This document shows positions 28,686 to 38,095 of a stretch of DNA of 64,000 nt, piece after piece. The position numbers were made by a program, and so were the translations under genes. Under the pieces are notes generated by a model that saw only the letters and a program-made list of their open reading frames with translations, was not told the DNA's origin and searched no databases. The number at the start of each line of letters is the position of its first letter. Positions within the stretch are counted from its first letter, which is position 1. Origin of the DNA: Guptibacillus hwajinpoensis. Lineage in GTDB: Bacteria; Bacillota; Bacilli; Bacillales; Guptibacillaceae. The DNA is taken from the NCBI RefSeq assembly GCF_020171785.1, contig NZ_JAIVAE010000008.1, positions 1-64,000 of the forward strand, in the 5' to 3' direction.

Positions 28686-28714
28686 CCGCTCAGTCTTTTG
28701 ACTGAGCGGTTTTT
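28686..28714 (+). terminator. intrinsic terminator
   Basis: CCGCTCAGTC (28686-28695), TTTT loop, GACTGAGCGG (28700-28709), then T5. Confidence 0.88.
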
Positions 28715-28792
28715 AGTGGAGAATGGACCTACGGATGATTTCCTTACAATTAGGTCATACTTGTTAGTAAATTCAATTACAGGAATGAGCCT

Positions 28793-29305
28793 ATGATTTA
28801 CATCTACCATGACTACGGTGGCACACACACCACCTCACTTGCAGCTGCTTTTCATTTACAGCTTTTGAAGCCCTCTTCTCTTCCTTTAACGAGTGAAGAA
28901 GTCCTAGCCGTTCCTTTTTTTAACAAACTAACGAAAAAGGATGCGGGCCGTCTCCTTTTCCACGGCCGTGATTCAGATGGTCATAAAGTCTACACAATCG
29001 GAAAAAAATCGTCAAAACTCATTGTGCCTGCCCTATATGACATGACAATGATGCTTTTTGAACATTTTCAAGTAGAGGACCAAATTATCCTCTCAAACAC
29101 ATCACCGACCGTACCGTTCGTTATGTCAATAGGAGGAGGTCTTTCTCGTGGACTAGGGCTGGATGCTCTCGGGGTTCCGCTACTCATTAAGGGAGCAAAG
29201 AAATGCAGTCCGCTCATCTACGATCTCGTCGAGCATACGAAAAAACAGGCTCACCAAACGACGGAAAAAGTACTAACGTTACAAAATGAGCAGTTTAAAA
29301 TTTAG
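28793..29305 (+). CDS. DUF3189 family protein
   Basis: 170 aa, soluble. The opening MIYIYHDYGGTHTTSLAAA and later HGRDSDGHKVYTIG fit DUF3189, a Bacillota family of unknown function. AGGAATGAG precedes the ATG. Single gene, convergent with the T-box-controlled transporter. Confidence 0.8.
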   Translation: MIYIYHDYGGTHTTSLAAAFHLQLLKPSSLPLTSEEVLAVPFFNKLTKKDAGRLLFHGRDSDGHKVYTIGKKSSKLIVPALYDMTMMLFEHFQVEDQIILSNTSPTVPFVMSIGGGLSRGLGLDALGVPLLIKGAKKCSPLIYDLVEHTKKQAHQTTEKVLTLQNEQFKI

Positions 29306-29345
29306 ATGTACAAAAGGCGCTTCCCATGGTTGCGCCTTATTGTTT

Positions 29346-30563
29346 TTATACTCTTTTTGCCTTCCAGCTTTTAAGTGGAACAAGCAGATACATACATACC
29401 AATAGGGAGAGACCAATCATCACAAGGACTCCAGTAACGACGCTAAATCGAATCGAAAGTAGTTCTGCGAGTAGCCCACATGTAACCGTTACGAACATAA
29501 TGGCAATCGCTTCTGCCACTCCGAACAAACTCACAATCCTCCCCATTACATCAACTGGGATATGCTCCTGGTAAAATGTTAGAAATCCCGTATTGGCAAA
29601 TGCGAGAGAAAACGAGAGTATGAAGCAGCCGACTGATGCCATTGTCATGCCAGATGCAGTAGCAAATAGGAAATAACCTAATGCTAATACGAAGGATCCT
29701 CCCCCCATTAACATTGATGTCGTCAGCCTTTTGACAAGGAACGTATTGATACCCGCACCTAGTAAAATCCCTCCACCAGCAATACTTACGAGAAATCCAT
29801 AGGTTGAATTTGTTAAATTTAGCACATCCTTTGCAAAGGCTGCTTCAAGAGAATCCACTCCCGCTGTCATCACGATAACAGCACTAAACAAAAAGTAAAT
29901 GATGACGACAGAGCGAGACTTTTTACTAAACTCATAAACCATTCGCCAGTCTTTTCTTAGCTCCGTTAATGTAAAAGTTGGGGCTTCTGGCGCATTGGCT
30001 ATCTCAAGGCTTGGTAAGAAGGTAATCAACCATCCAGCTACAACCAGTGCGAGCGCATTCACATAGATTGCAGTCATTGGCGTACTAATGATAAAAAGAA
30101 GTCCAGCAATCGCAGGCCCGATGACAAAAGCGCCTGAGTCCATTAAACTCCGGAACGAATTAAACTGTTTTCTTTCATGAATCGGAACAAGCTTTGTCAT
30201 GTAAATAATGGATGCCGGATGGTACAGCGCATGCCCCATGTTCACAATTAGAACGAGACAGTAAATCCACCACAGCGACGTAAAGAAAGGCACTACCGAA
30301 AGGATGATCGCTTGAAACAAGAGCAGCAACATCATGAACTTTCGTTTGTTCACTCGATCAACGACGCTTCCTGACCATCCGTTTGTTAGAAGCGTTGCGA
30401 GCGGTTTAAGGAGGTAAAGACCTGTCACCGCGAGAGCTGAACCAGTTTGATTAAAAATGATTAAGTTGATGGCAATGTGATAGACCCACTCACCAATATT
30501 CGCCATCCCCGTACTCACAAGGAAAATGAGTTGAGAATGCTTGTTTCGTTTACCTCTATTCAT
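29346..30563 (-). CDS. MFS transporter under T-box control
   Basis: 405 aa, twelve hydrophobic helices of the MFS_3/macrolide-efflux-like group (ISTGMANIGEWVYHIAINLI opening in part; loop GSVVDRVNKRKFM between helices 2 and 3). By family it looks like an exporter, but the complete T-box leader upstream (30601-30890) means it is induced when one tRNA is uncharged, so uptake or balance of an amino acid or peptide is more likely. GGAG 9 bp before the ATG. Confidence 0.88.
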   Translation of the reverse strand: MNRGKRNKHSQLIFLVSTGMANIGEWVYHIAINLIIFNQTGSALAVTGLYLLKPLATLLTNGWSGSVVDRVNKRKFMMLLLLFQAIILSVVPFFTSLWWIYCLVLIVNMGHALYHPASIIYMTKLVPIHERKQFNSFRSLMDSGAFVIGPAIAGLLFIISTPMTAIYVNALALVVAGWLITFLPSLEIANAPEAPTFTLTELRKDWRMVYEFSKKSRSVVIIYFLFSAVIVMTAGVDSLEAAFAKDVLNLTNSTYGFLVSIAGGGILLGAGINTFLVKRLTTSMLMGGGSFVLALGYFLFATASGMTMASVGCFILSFSLAFANTGFLTFYQEHIPVDVMGRIVSLFGVAEAIAIMFVTVTCGLLAELLSIRFSVVTGVLVMIGLSLLVCMYLLVPLKSWKAKRV

Positions 30564-30600
30564 TTACAGCAGCTCCAATCGCGATAAGTTTTTAAACCAA

Positions 30601-30890
30601 TAAAAAAACCTCACCCCCAGGACGTATTGTCCCGGGGGCGAGATTGCTTATCGCGGTGCCACCCCGGTTCAGTCATGTGTCGCCACATGACTCTTATCAG
30701 GTACGGCAGAAGCTGCTTATACCATAGCTCGTTAACGGGAGCTCCCGTTACACCATCGCCACGTTCGGTTCCGATGTAAAGCTCAGAGGTTTGGTTCAAT
30801 GATGTTACCTTAACTCCTTTTCAGCTATCGGAGCTCTCTGTGTAAGGCCTCATCATCTACTCTTCTCATCAACGCACTTGATTATTTTGT
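30601..30890 (-). ncRNA. T-box riboswitch leader
   Basis: On the minus strand the leader shows a Stem I with GAAGAGTAG and CAGAGAGC, a specifier loop TGAACCAAACC, the T-box core GGGGTGGCACCGCG, and a strong terminator (CTCGCCCCCGGGAC / GTCCTGGGGGTGAG, T7). The specifier triplet is ambiguous: CAA (Gln) if the usual GAAC-NNN-A spacing holds, otherwise CCA (Pro) or ACC (Thr). Confidence 0.9.
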
Positions 30891-30893
30891 TAT

Positions 30894-30922
30894 ATAATAC
30901 CAGTACGATTACCTGGTGTAAA
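30894..30922 (-). promoter_or_regulatory. SigA-type promoter of the T-box leader
   Basis: Minus strand TTTACA (30922-30917), 17-bp spacer, TATTAT (30899-30894), placed just before the leader and just after the ppsA stop. Confidence 0.75.
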
Positions 30923-30925
30923 TGC

Positions 30926-33289
30926 TTATCCCCTGATTTTATTTAAAATCATTCGCTGCTCCACAGACGCAACCGACCTTCTAGTCGCTGCCACCGTGTC
31001 TGGATTAATGCTCACGCTATCAATTCCTTCTTTAATGAGGAACTCAGTGAATTCAGGGTAAGTCGACGGCCCCTGTCCACAAATCGAGACGGTTTTGCCA
31101 TACTTATGTGCTCCATGAATCAGCTGTTTAATCGCTCGTTTTACAGAAGGGTTGCGCTCATCAAAATAGCCCATGCTGTTTAAAATACCAGAATCACGGT
31201 CAGATCCTAGAATAAGCTGTGTTAAATCATTGCTTCCGATGCTGAAGCCATCCACAAGCTGCGCGAATTCCTCCGCTTCAAAAATCACAGACGGCACTTC
31301 CGCCATAATCCAAATTTTGAATTCCTGATTTTGAATCAACCCTTCTTCTGCCATGATTTTCTTCACTTTCTCAACTTCCCACGTTGTCCGAACGAATGGA
31401 AGCATTGTCCAAACGTTAATTAAGCCGTACTCATCGCGAACTTTTTTAATCGCTCGACATTCTAGACGAAAGCCTTCTTCGTACTGTGGGGAAATATAGC
31501 GTGAGACGCCGCGCCACCCGATCATCGGATTCGCTTCAACTGGCTCTACTTCATCTCCACCAATGAGTCCACGAAATTCATTTGAGCGGAAGTCACTCAA
31601 GCGAACAACCATTGGCTTTGGATAGATATCCTGGGCCACCTTTGTGATTCCTTCGGACATTTTTTCAATAAACATCTCTTCCTGTCCGGTTTTTAGCAAA
31701 TGCATCGGGTGAATACCGATATTTGAAAAAATAAATTCCGTTCGCATTAAGCCAATGCCGTCAAACGGCAGATGTTTGTATTTGTTGATCAGATCTGGCT
31801 CTCCAAGATTCATATAAACTTTTGTTCCTGTAATCGGTGCAAGCTGATGAAGAAGCGCTTCATTGAAGCCATCGTTATTTTGAATCACTTCGTTCGTCGC
31901 TTCTTTCTTTTTCACTGGTTCAGCATCTTCTAGAATGCCTTCATACACAACTCCACGAGTCGCATCAACCGTTACTTCCATGCCATCCATTAACACATCT
32001 GTCGCAATCGAAGAGCCTACAATACACGGAATGCCGAATTCACGTGAAACAATGGCGGCATGACACGTACGGCCACCTTCATCAGTAACGAGTGCTGCCG
32101 CTTTTTTCATAGCAGGAATCATATCCGGATTCGTCATAATGGTCACTAGAATGTCGCCTTCTTCTACAAGAGAAACTTCACTAATATCTTTGATCTTGCG
32201 GACTTTTCCGCTAGCAGCCCCAGGAGAGGCAGCTAATCCTCGAACAAGCATCTTCTTTGGCGTTTCTACCTTTTCAACCACTTTTGTTTCCTCCTCTTTA
32301 AGCGTTGTTATTGGACGAGCTTGTAGAATGTAAAGTTCGTTCGTTTGGCAATCAAGTCCCCACTCAATATCCTGAGGCGTTTGATAAAGTTCTTCAATCC
32401 GAACAGCGTCACGTGAAAGCTGAGCGATTTCAGCTTGTGTTAAGCACTGTTGGTTCACATGGTCCTCACTTAAATATTCTTTCACAGCAACCGTATCCGT
32501 TCCGATTGCATTTGCTTTCTTTACGACAAGCACTTTCTTTTCGGCTACGTGCTTTTCGATTAATTTAAACGTTCTCTTATCGACGATGTACTCATCTGGT
32601 GAAACCATCCCAGAAACAACCGCTTCCCCAAGTCCCCAGCTCGCGTTAATCATCATCTGCTCGCGTTCACCTGTAATCGGATTCGCTGTAAAAATCACAC
32701 CTGATTTTTCACTATTCACCATCAATTGAACGACCGCACAAAGAGAGACATCAAAATGGTTGAACTGCTGTTTTTCGCGATAGTAAATGGCTCGTGCTGT
32801 CCATAAGGATGCCCAGCACTTCTTGATGTGATAAAGAAGCTCTGTGATTCCAGAAATCTCAAGATATGTATCTTGCTGTCCTGCAAAGGAGGCTTCTGGA
32901 AGATCTTCCGCTGTCGCCGAGCTTCGAACGGCTACGAATGGATCGGTTACATTAAGATCCCGGCTAAAGGATTCATAGGCATTGCGAATCTCGACTTCAA
33001 GCGATTCAAGCATATCTGTCTGCAGAATCCATTCTCTAATTTCAGCACTCACTTCATTAAGCTGATTGTTATTTTCATAATCAAGCGTTTTCATTTTTTG
33101 TGTAATCGACTGATCAAGTTCCCGTTCCGAGATAAACGTTGCGTACGCTTCAGCTGTTACACAAAAACCAGGTGGTACGTGTACACCGCTCTGCGTAAGC
33201 TCTCCAAGATTTGCTCCCTTACCACCAACAAGAGCAATATCCTCTTTCCTTATTTCATGAAACCATCGAATCGCACTTTGCTCCACCAT
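30926..33289 (-). CDS. ppsA: phosphoenolpyruvate synthase
   Basis: 787 aa. Makes PEP from pyruvate and ATP with release of AMP and phosphate. Three domains in order: N-terminal ATP-grasp (GGKGANLGEL, AVRSSATAEDLPEASFAGQ), central swivelling phosphohistidine domain with GGRTCHAAIV near residue 410, and the C-terminal PEP-binding TIM barrel (GLMRTEF, SIGSNDLTQ, SICGQGPS with the catalytic Cys). GGGAGG before the ATG. In a Bacillus setting it serves gluconeogenesis. The T-box transporter follows on the same strand with its own promoter. Confidence 0.95.
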   Translation of the reverse strand: MVEQSAIRWFHEIRKEDIALVGGKGANLGELTQSGVHVPPGFCVTAEAYATFISERELDQSITQKMKTLDYENNNQLNEVSAEIREWILQTDMLESLEVEIRNAYESFSRDLNVTDPFVAVRSSATAEDLPEASFAGQQDTYLEISGITELLYHIKKCWASLWTARAIYYREKQQFNHFDVSLCAVVQLMVNSEKSGVIFTANPITGEREQMMINASWGLGEAVVSGMVSPDEYIVDKRTFKLIEKHVAEKKVLVVKKANAIGTDTVAVKEYLSEDHVNQQCLTQAEIAQLSRDAVRIEELYQTPQDIEWGLDCQTNELYILQARPITTLKEEETKVVEKVETPKKMLVRGLAASPGAASGKVRKIKDISEVSLVEEGDILVTIMTNPDMIPAMKKAAALVTDEGGRTCHAAIVSREFGIPCIVGSSIATDVLMDGMEVTVDATRGVVYEGILEDAEPVKKKEATNEVIQNNDGFNEALLHQLAPITGTKVYMNLGEPDLINKYKHLPFDGIGLMRTEFIFSNIGIHPMHLLKTGQEEMFIEKMSEGITKVAQDIYPKPMVVRLSDFRSNEFRGLIGGDEVEPVEANPMIGWRGVSRYISPQYEEGFRLECRAIKKVRDEYGLINVWTMLPFVRTTWEVEKVKKIMAEEGLIQNQEFKIWIMAEVPSVIFEAEEFAQLVDGFSIGSNDLTQLILGSDRDSGILNSMGYFDERNPSVKRAIKQLIHGAHKYGKTVSICGQGPSTYPEFTEFLIKEGIDSVSINPDTVAATRRSVASVEQRMILNKIRG

Positions 33290-33465
33290 TAATCCAACGC
33301 CTCCCTACTAGATTCGATTATTAGAATAACACATTAATTAAATTATGTCATACTATTTATTTTAAATAGTTTAATTATGATCCTTTTGTTCTTAAGTCTG
33401 TCACTTTTTCCATTTTGTTGCCACGCCTTCTTTCAATTGTGAAACCTAACAATTTCTTAACTTCT

Positions 33466-33485
33466 CTTTGTGAAATCCCACAAAG
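33466..33485. promoter_or_regulatory. palindrome TTTGTG-N6-CACAAA upstream of adeR
   Basis: CTTTGTG and CACAAAG arms with a 6-nt centre, overlapping the -35 position of a promoter whose -10 is TATACT at 33501-33506. The same TTTGTG-N6-CACAAA core lies upstream of ald. Confidence 0.5.
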
Positions 33486-33559
33486 GGGGTAATTTTCTTG
33501 TATACTTTTAATGAGACGCCAAAGTATGAGTATTGAGATTAAGAAAGAAGTGGTTGTAA

Positions 33560-34792
33560 ATGCATAACGATCTAGAAAATCATAACCCTTTTCAGGGACC
33601 ATTCCGTACATTAGAAGATTTAGCTGACTGTATCCGAGAGAACCTCGGTTGCCCAGTTACCATAGAAGATTCAGATCATCGCATTCTCGCGTATAGTTCG
33701 CATGATGAAAATGTGGACCCAGCGCGTATTGCCACCATTATGAAACGAAAAGTACCAGAAGAGGTAATCAAAAGCCTCTGGAAAAAAGGCATCATTCCAC
33801 AGCTTTTTGAAAGTGATGCCCCCGTGATCATACCTGCTATTCCAGAGGTGGGACTTGGCCAAAGAGTCGCGATTTCAGTACGAAAAAATGAAGAGCTACT
33901 CGGTTTTATTTGGGCTCAATTAAATTGGGAAGTGACTCAAGAGGAGCTTGCGCTGCTAAAAAAAGCCGCGAAAGTGGTTAAAAACCAAATTCTGAAATTG
34001 GACATCAAGAAACGTCATTCAGAAGAAGGACATCGCGAGTTTTTCTGGAAATTATTAACGGGTCATTATACAAAAGAAGAGCATATCCAACAGCAAGCTT
34101 CCATTTATCAGCTAAACGTAAAGGGCGAGATGGCGATCGTCATCTTTGAATTTAGTGAAGAAATACAGCAGTCGCTTGAACGTCATATGAACTATTACAT
34201 TCAGGCTTCACACCAAATCGAATTGATCTACAGTACGTTGGATCAAAACCAGCTCATTTTACTCGTTCGTCCTCAAGACCCATTCAACACAGCTGAACAG
34301 CTCACGAGTTTTGTTCAAGTTTTTGTTGAGAAAATTAGTAATCGTCTTGGTGTTGATACGTTAAAAGGCGGGGCAGGCGCCCTCTATCAAACCCCACTTT
34401 CGATAAAAGACAGCTACCGCGAAGCGCTTCATGTGCTGTCAATTAAAGAACGATTTAAAGGGGAAGTTACGGGGATCTATAGCTATCAGGATCTTGGGAT
34501 TTATCAATTTATTGACCTACTCTATCAAGAGCGTCAGCATTATCAAAACCCTTATATCGAGAAATTAAAGCAGTATGATGCCATTCATCATACCCAACTA
34601 CTTGAAACGCTCGCTACTTATTTACAGCAGGACAGCAATGTGAAAGCAGCCGCTCTTGCTCTTCACGTGCATACCAATACGTTGAACTATCGCCTCAAAC
34701 GCATTGCAGATGTGGCGAACCTTGACTTAAAAAATGCCAATCAAAAAGTAACGCTTTTTCTCGATTTAAAAATTGAACAAATGAAATCATAG
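33560..34792 (+). CDS. adeR: PucR-family regulator, AdeR-like
   Basis: 410 aa. N-terminal GAF-like sensing region, central CdaR-like part, and C-terminal PucR HTH: ETLATYLQQDSNVKAAALAL then HVHTNTLNYRLKRI. In B. subtilis the PucR-type protein AdeR sits next to ald and activates it in response to alanine; gene order here is the same. Probably binds the TTTGTG-N6-CACAAA palindromes at both promoters. The symbol rests on family plus context. Confidence 0.8.
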   Translation: MHNDLENHNPFQGPFRTLEDLADCIRENLGCPVTIEDSDHRILAYSSHDENVDPARIATIMKRKVPEEVIKSLWKKGIIPQLFESDAPVIIPAIPEVGLGQRVAISVRKNEELLGFIWAQLNWEVTQEELALLKKAAKVVKNQILKLDIKKRHSEEGHREFFWKLLTGHYTKEEHIQQQASIYQLNVKGEMAIVIFEFSEEIQQSLERHMNYYIQASHQIELIYSTLDQNQLILLVRPQDPFNTAEQLTSFVQVFVEKISNRLGVDTLKGGAGALYQTPLSIKDSYREALHVLSIKERFKGEVTGIYSYQDLGIYQFIDLLYQERQHYQNPYIEKLKQYDAIHHTQLLETLATYLQQDSNVKAAALALHVHTNTLNYRLKRIADVANLDLKNANQKVTLFLDLKIEQMKS

Positions 34793-34820
34793 GGTGTTTG
34801 TGTAATTACACAAACACCCT
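34791..34820. promoter_or_regulatory. 30-bp perfect palindrome between adeR and ald
   Basis: A perfect 30-bp palindrome overlapping the adeR stop codon, with core TTTGTGTAATTACACAAA. It could end adeR transcription, but the T-run is poor. It lies about 48-77 bp upstream of the ald -10 (TATAAT, 34868-34873), which has no good -35, the usual layout for an activator site. Confidence 0.6.
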
Positions 34821-34916
34821 ATGATCTTTTCTCTTATTTACACAATGTGAAATGAAAAAAGGACGTCTATAATCGGAGGTACTTGATCATTAAATACTGT
34901 CTAAGGGGATGAAATC

Positions 34917-36041
34917 ATGTATATTGGAATTCCAAAGGAAATTAAAAATAATGAAAATCGCGTAGCGATTACACCAGCAGGCGTTATCGCACTAACGAAG
35001 GCTGGACATCACGTAACAGTTGAGACCGAAGCAGGAATTGGAAGCGGTTTCGAAGATATTGACTACCGCGAAGCTGGCGCAACGATTGCGACAGATGCTG
35101 CATCCGTTTGGAACCAAGAAATGGTGATGAAAGTAAAAGAACCACTTTCATCTGAATATGCTTATTTCCGTGATGGGCTCATTCTTTTCACGTACCTTCA
35201 CTTAGCAGCAGAGCCTGAATTAACAAAAGTGCTTAAAGATAGTGGCGTAACGGCAATCGCTTATGAAACAGTTGTGGATCGTGGAACACTCCCACTACTT
35301 ACCCCAATGAGTGAAGTAGCTGGACGTATGGCTTCACAAATCGGCGCACAAATCCTTGAAAAACCTAAAGGTGGAAAAGGAATTCTTCTTGGCGGCGTTC
35401 CTGGAGTGAAACGCGGCAAAGTGACGATTATCGGCGGTGGCGTTGTTGGAACAAACGCAGCGAAGATCGCAATGGGCCTTGGAGCAGACGTAACAATTCT
35501 CGACTTAAGCGCTGAGCGCCTACGTCAGCTTGATGACATTTTCGGAAATGCGATTAACACGCTAATGTCAAACCCACTTAATATCGCTCAAGCAGTTAAA
35601 GAAGCGGACCTTGTTGTTGGGGCAGTATTAATTCCAGGAGCAAAAGCACCGAAGCTTGTAACAGAAGAAATGGTGAAAAGCATGACACCAGGATCTGTTC
35701 TTGTTGATGTTGCCATTGACCAGGGGGGTATCATCGAAACAGTTGATCACATCACAACGCACGACAACCCAACATACGAAAAACATGGTGTTGTGCATTA
35801 CGCAGTTGCGAATATGCCAGGGGCTGTTCCAAGAACATCAACAATCGCACTTACAAACGTAACAATTCCTTATGCGCTTCAAATTGCTAATAAAGGTGTA
35901 ACGACTGCGATCCAAACCAACCCGGCACTCGAAAAAGGATTGAACGTAGCAAACGGCGCAATCACGTATGAAGCTGTCGCAAGAGACCTTGGCTATGACT
36001 ACGTTTCAGCAAACGATGCATTGCTTGGAGCTCACGCTTAA
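34917..36041 (+). CDS. ald: alanine dehydrogenase
   Basis: 374 aa, full length. Reversibly deaminates L-alanine to pyruvate and ammonia with NAD+. Opens [20 protein letters not shown], has the pyruvate-binding lysine in VMKVKEPL, catalytic His in [12 protein letters not shown]-binding loop [12 protein letters not shown] and VDVAIDQGG. In Bacillus it supports growth on alanine and sporulation. Preceded by the AdeR-like gene and a weak-(-35) promoter, so expression is probably alanine-induced. Confidence 0.97.
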   Translation: MYIGIPKEIKNNENRVAITPAGVIALTKAGHHVTVETEAGIGSGFEDIDYREAGATIATDAASVWNQEMVMKVKEPLSSEYAYFRDGLILFTYLHLAAEPELTKVLKDSGVTAIAYETVVDRGTLPLLTPMSEVAGRMASQIGAQILEKPKGGKGILLGGVPGVKRGKVTIIGGGVVGTNAAKIAMGLGADVTILDLSAERLRQLDDIFGNAINTLMSNPLNIAQAVKEADLVVGAVLIPGAKAPKLVTEEMVKSMTPGSVLVDVAIDQGGIIETVDHITTHDNPTYEKHGVVHYAVANMPGAVPRTSTIALTNVTIPYALQIANKGVTTAIQTNPALEKGLNVANGAITYEAVARDLGYDYVSANDALLGAHA

Positions 36042-36056
36042 AACTAGATATACTAC

Positions 36057-36093
36057 AAAGAGCCAGGAGGCATCATCTGCTTCCTGGCTCTTT
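36057..36093 (+). terminator. intrinsic terminator
   Basis: AAAGAGCCAGGA pairs with TCCTGGCTCTTT; ends the ald transcript. Confidence 0.85.
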
Positions 36094-36123
36094 CTTATTG
36101 CAAATAATATGACATAATAGCCA

Positions 36124-36318
36124 TTAAGCTAAATACCTTGATTGACTTCCTTCATATTGTCCAAATTGATAGCGATTAAGAAGCTTATCAAGCTCTTGAC
36201 TGGCCATGACAGTTTGTTTATGTGTAAATCCATGAGCTAACACCTTTGATGTTAAAACTACTTTTTTTTGATCAATGAGAGCTAGAAGATTTGATCTCGT
36301 GTAGCATTGTATAGGCAA
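36124..36318 (-). CDS. Spo0E-family aspartyl-phosphate phosphatase
   Basis: 64 aa. Typical short Spo0E-like protein: LLALIDQKKVVLTSKVLAHG helix, then the signature SQELDKLLNRYQ. Members dephosphorylate Spo0A~P and delay sporulation. TTG start at 36318 with GGAAGGGAAG 8 bp before it. The 237 bp upstream to the psd gene hold no gene. Confidence 0.85.
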   Translation of the reverse strand: MPIQCYTRSNLLALIDQKKVVLTSKVLAHGFTHKQTVMASQELDKLLNRYQFGQYEGSQSRYLA

Positions 36319-36555
36319 TTTCCACGCTTCCCTTCCTTAATGAATGTAGTAGAAACAGAAGTAGATTTAAACAGCGTTCTATAAGTGGATATTAAGGAGT
36401 GAGTGAACGTAAAGGTCTTCCTTCACCCGCACAAAATCACGATCAACTTTCTTATCCAACGCTATCGAAGTCGTTCATTTAAAACAGTCTATGTTATAGT
36501 TTACTATAATTTGTAAAAAAAGGGTAGGGAAAATATTTTCATTTTTTTCTTACGA

Positions 36556-37368
36556 CTACTCCTCAAATGAAGAATCCTTCTCTTCTGAATTCCTTTTTCT
36601 TGCCAATGGCTCCCCGGCTTTGATTGAAGCTTTCCGCTCTAAATTTGGTGAAAGAGAGACCTTACCCTTTTCAAAAAGGAGCACCACGGTGGAACCAAAA
36701 CTAAAAAAGCCCACTTCCTCTCCTTTTTCTAGGTTTAAGGTAGGGTGTGTTAATTCAATCGTATTTACCCACATCGCTCCCACCTTTACGAGAGCCATAT
36801 ACATCCCATCTTCTTGTCTTAATTCAGACACAATTCGGTAGTTTGTCGAGAGGGGCGACTTTCCTAAAGTCATACCTAACTTATTGACCGGAGTAGATTT
36901 TCCACCAAGTTCATACTGTTTTCCTATAACAGCATTAGCAGGAGCGTGAATCCGATGATAATCTCTGGGACTAAGATATAACACAAGGAATACACCATGC
37001 CGATATCGAGCAATCATTTCCTTATCCTGCAATAAGTCCTCAATTGAATACCTAATTCCTTTCACTTTAATTAACATGTCATCGATCTCACCAAACTGCT
37101 CCAACTTAGCATCAACAGGACTGACAATATCGCTATCTCTTCCTTTAACAGAACGTGAACCAGATTTAAGTTTTCTTACAAAAAACGCTTCTAATGACGT
37201 AAACTCCTTCAGCTTTAAATCCAGCTCGTTCGTTTGGATGTTAAACAGCTTCACGTATAAAGGAATTAGCCGCCTGCTGAATCGAGTTCGGCTCATTTTA
37301 TTTATGAAATAGCCTAACCTCCTAGAATTGAGCAATCCGATCATCCCTCGATACACTCTCTTTTTCAA
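36556..37368 (-). CDS. psd: phosphatidylserine decarboxylase
   Basis: 270 aa from a TTG at 37368, spaced after GGGGAGGGG; the ATG at 37389 overlaps that site. Makes phosphatidylethanolamine at the membrane. Self-cleavage motif is FGST (GFFSFGSTVVLLF), as in Bacillus Psd rather than the common LGST. SPVDAKLEQFG and LYLSPRDYHRIHAP are conserved. No pssA gene next to it in the window. Confidence 0.93.
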   Translation of the reverse strand: MKKRVYRGMIGLLNSRRLGYFINKMSRTRFSRRLIPLYVKLFNIQTNELDLKLKEFTSLEAFFVRKLKSGSRSVKGRDSDIVSPVDAKLEQFGEIDDMLIKVKGIRYSIEDLLQDKEMIARYRHGVFLVLYLSPRDYHRIHAPANAVIGKQYELGGKSTPVNKLGMTLGKSPLSTNYRIVSELRQEDGMYMALVKVGAMWVNTIELTHPTLNLEKGEEVGFFSFGSTVVLLFEKGKVSLSPNLERKASIKAGEPLARKRNSEEKDSSFEE

Positions 37369-37571
37369 TCGGACCCCTCCCCTCCGCATATTCGATTCTG
37401 TTGTTTATAAACTACCCTATTTCCATCAATCTAATAGTGTATAAGACAAGAACGATGATTTTAAAGATCATCTTTCAACGTCGAATTTAACATTTATCCA
37501 CAAAAAGGTCGCCATCATCTTTTGATAGGCGACCTCTCTTTTATGTATGTGCGTGATTTTTTGTAGCTCCT

Positions 37572-37865
37572 TCACCAAAGCGGTTCTTCTTCATTACTTA
37601 ACGTATAGTAAAACGGAGATAGAAGAAGAATCAGAACGAGAATGGCAAATGAAAAACCTAAATACACCCATAATGATAGATTGAATATCGTCGTGATGCC
37701 AAGTGGAATGACGACGAGCATCGATGTATAGCTTGATCGCTTTCTCGCTTTCGCAGAAAGAAATTGCGTTGTGTTACAGTTTGGACAGGTGGCTTTTGAA
37801 CGATAGATTAGTCTCACCGCTTCCTTCCACCGCCAAATGTATCCACAGTTCTGGCAAGTTGGCAT
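37572..37865 (-). CDS. TIGR04104-type zinc-ribbon membrane protein
   Basis: 97 aa from the ATG at 37865 (GAGGAGG upstream; a TTG at 37871 is the alternative). Two CxxC knuckles (CQNCGYIW and CPNC) about 20 residues apart, as in the CXXC-20-CXXC family, then two membrane helices. Function unknown. Confidence 0.8.
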   Translation of the reverse strand: MPTCQNCGYIWRWKEAVRLIYRSKATCPNCNTTQFLSAKARKRSSYTSMLVVIPLGITTIFNLSLWVYLGFSFAILVLILLLSPFYYTLSNEEEPLW

Positions 37866-37885
37866 AACCAAACCTCCTCGATCTC

Positions 37886-38095
37886 TTATCTTTCACAAGA
37901 AAAACTCCAGTTTATCGCAAGGATATCTTTTTCCAAATTCACTTCTCCTTCTAATTTTTCACATCCTTCAACGGCTGTGTCTATAACTTGATGATTAAAA
38001 TACGACCCCACCCCAATCATAAAAAAGAAGCCAAGAGGGAGAAGCAATAATAACGTAACCTTTTTTATACACCTTGAACCCATTTTATTTTTCAT
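37886..38095 (-). CDS. small membrane-anchored protein
   Basis: 69 aa. One hydrophobic helix (about 13-30) and an outside domain with two cysteines (EGCEKLEG, WSFSCER) that could form a disulfide. Overlaps the 3' end of the DUF4825 lipoprotein gene by 11 bp, so the two are co-transcribed. Function unknown. Confidence 0.6.
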   Translation of the reverse strand: MKNKMGSRCIKKVTLLLLLPLGFFFMIGVGSYFNHQVIDTAVEGCEKLEGEVNLEKDILAINWSFSCER

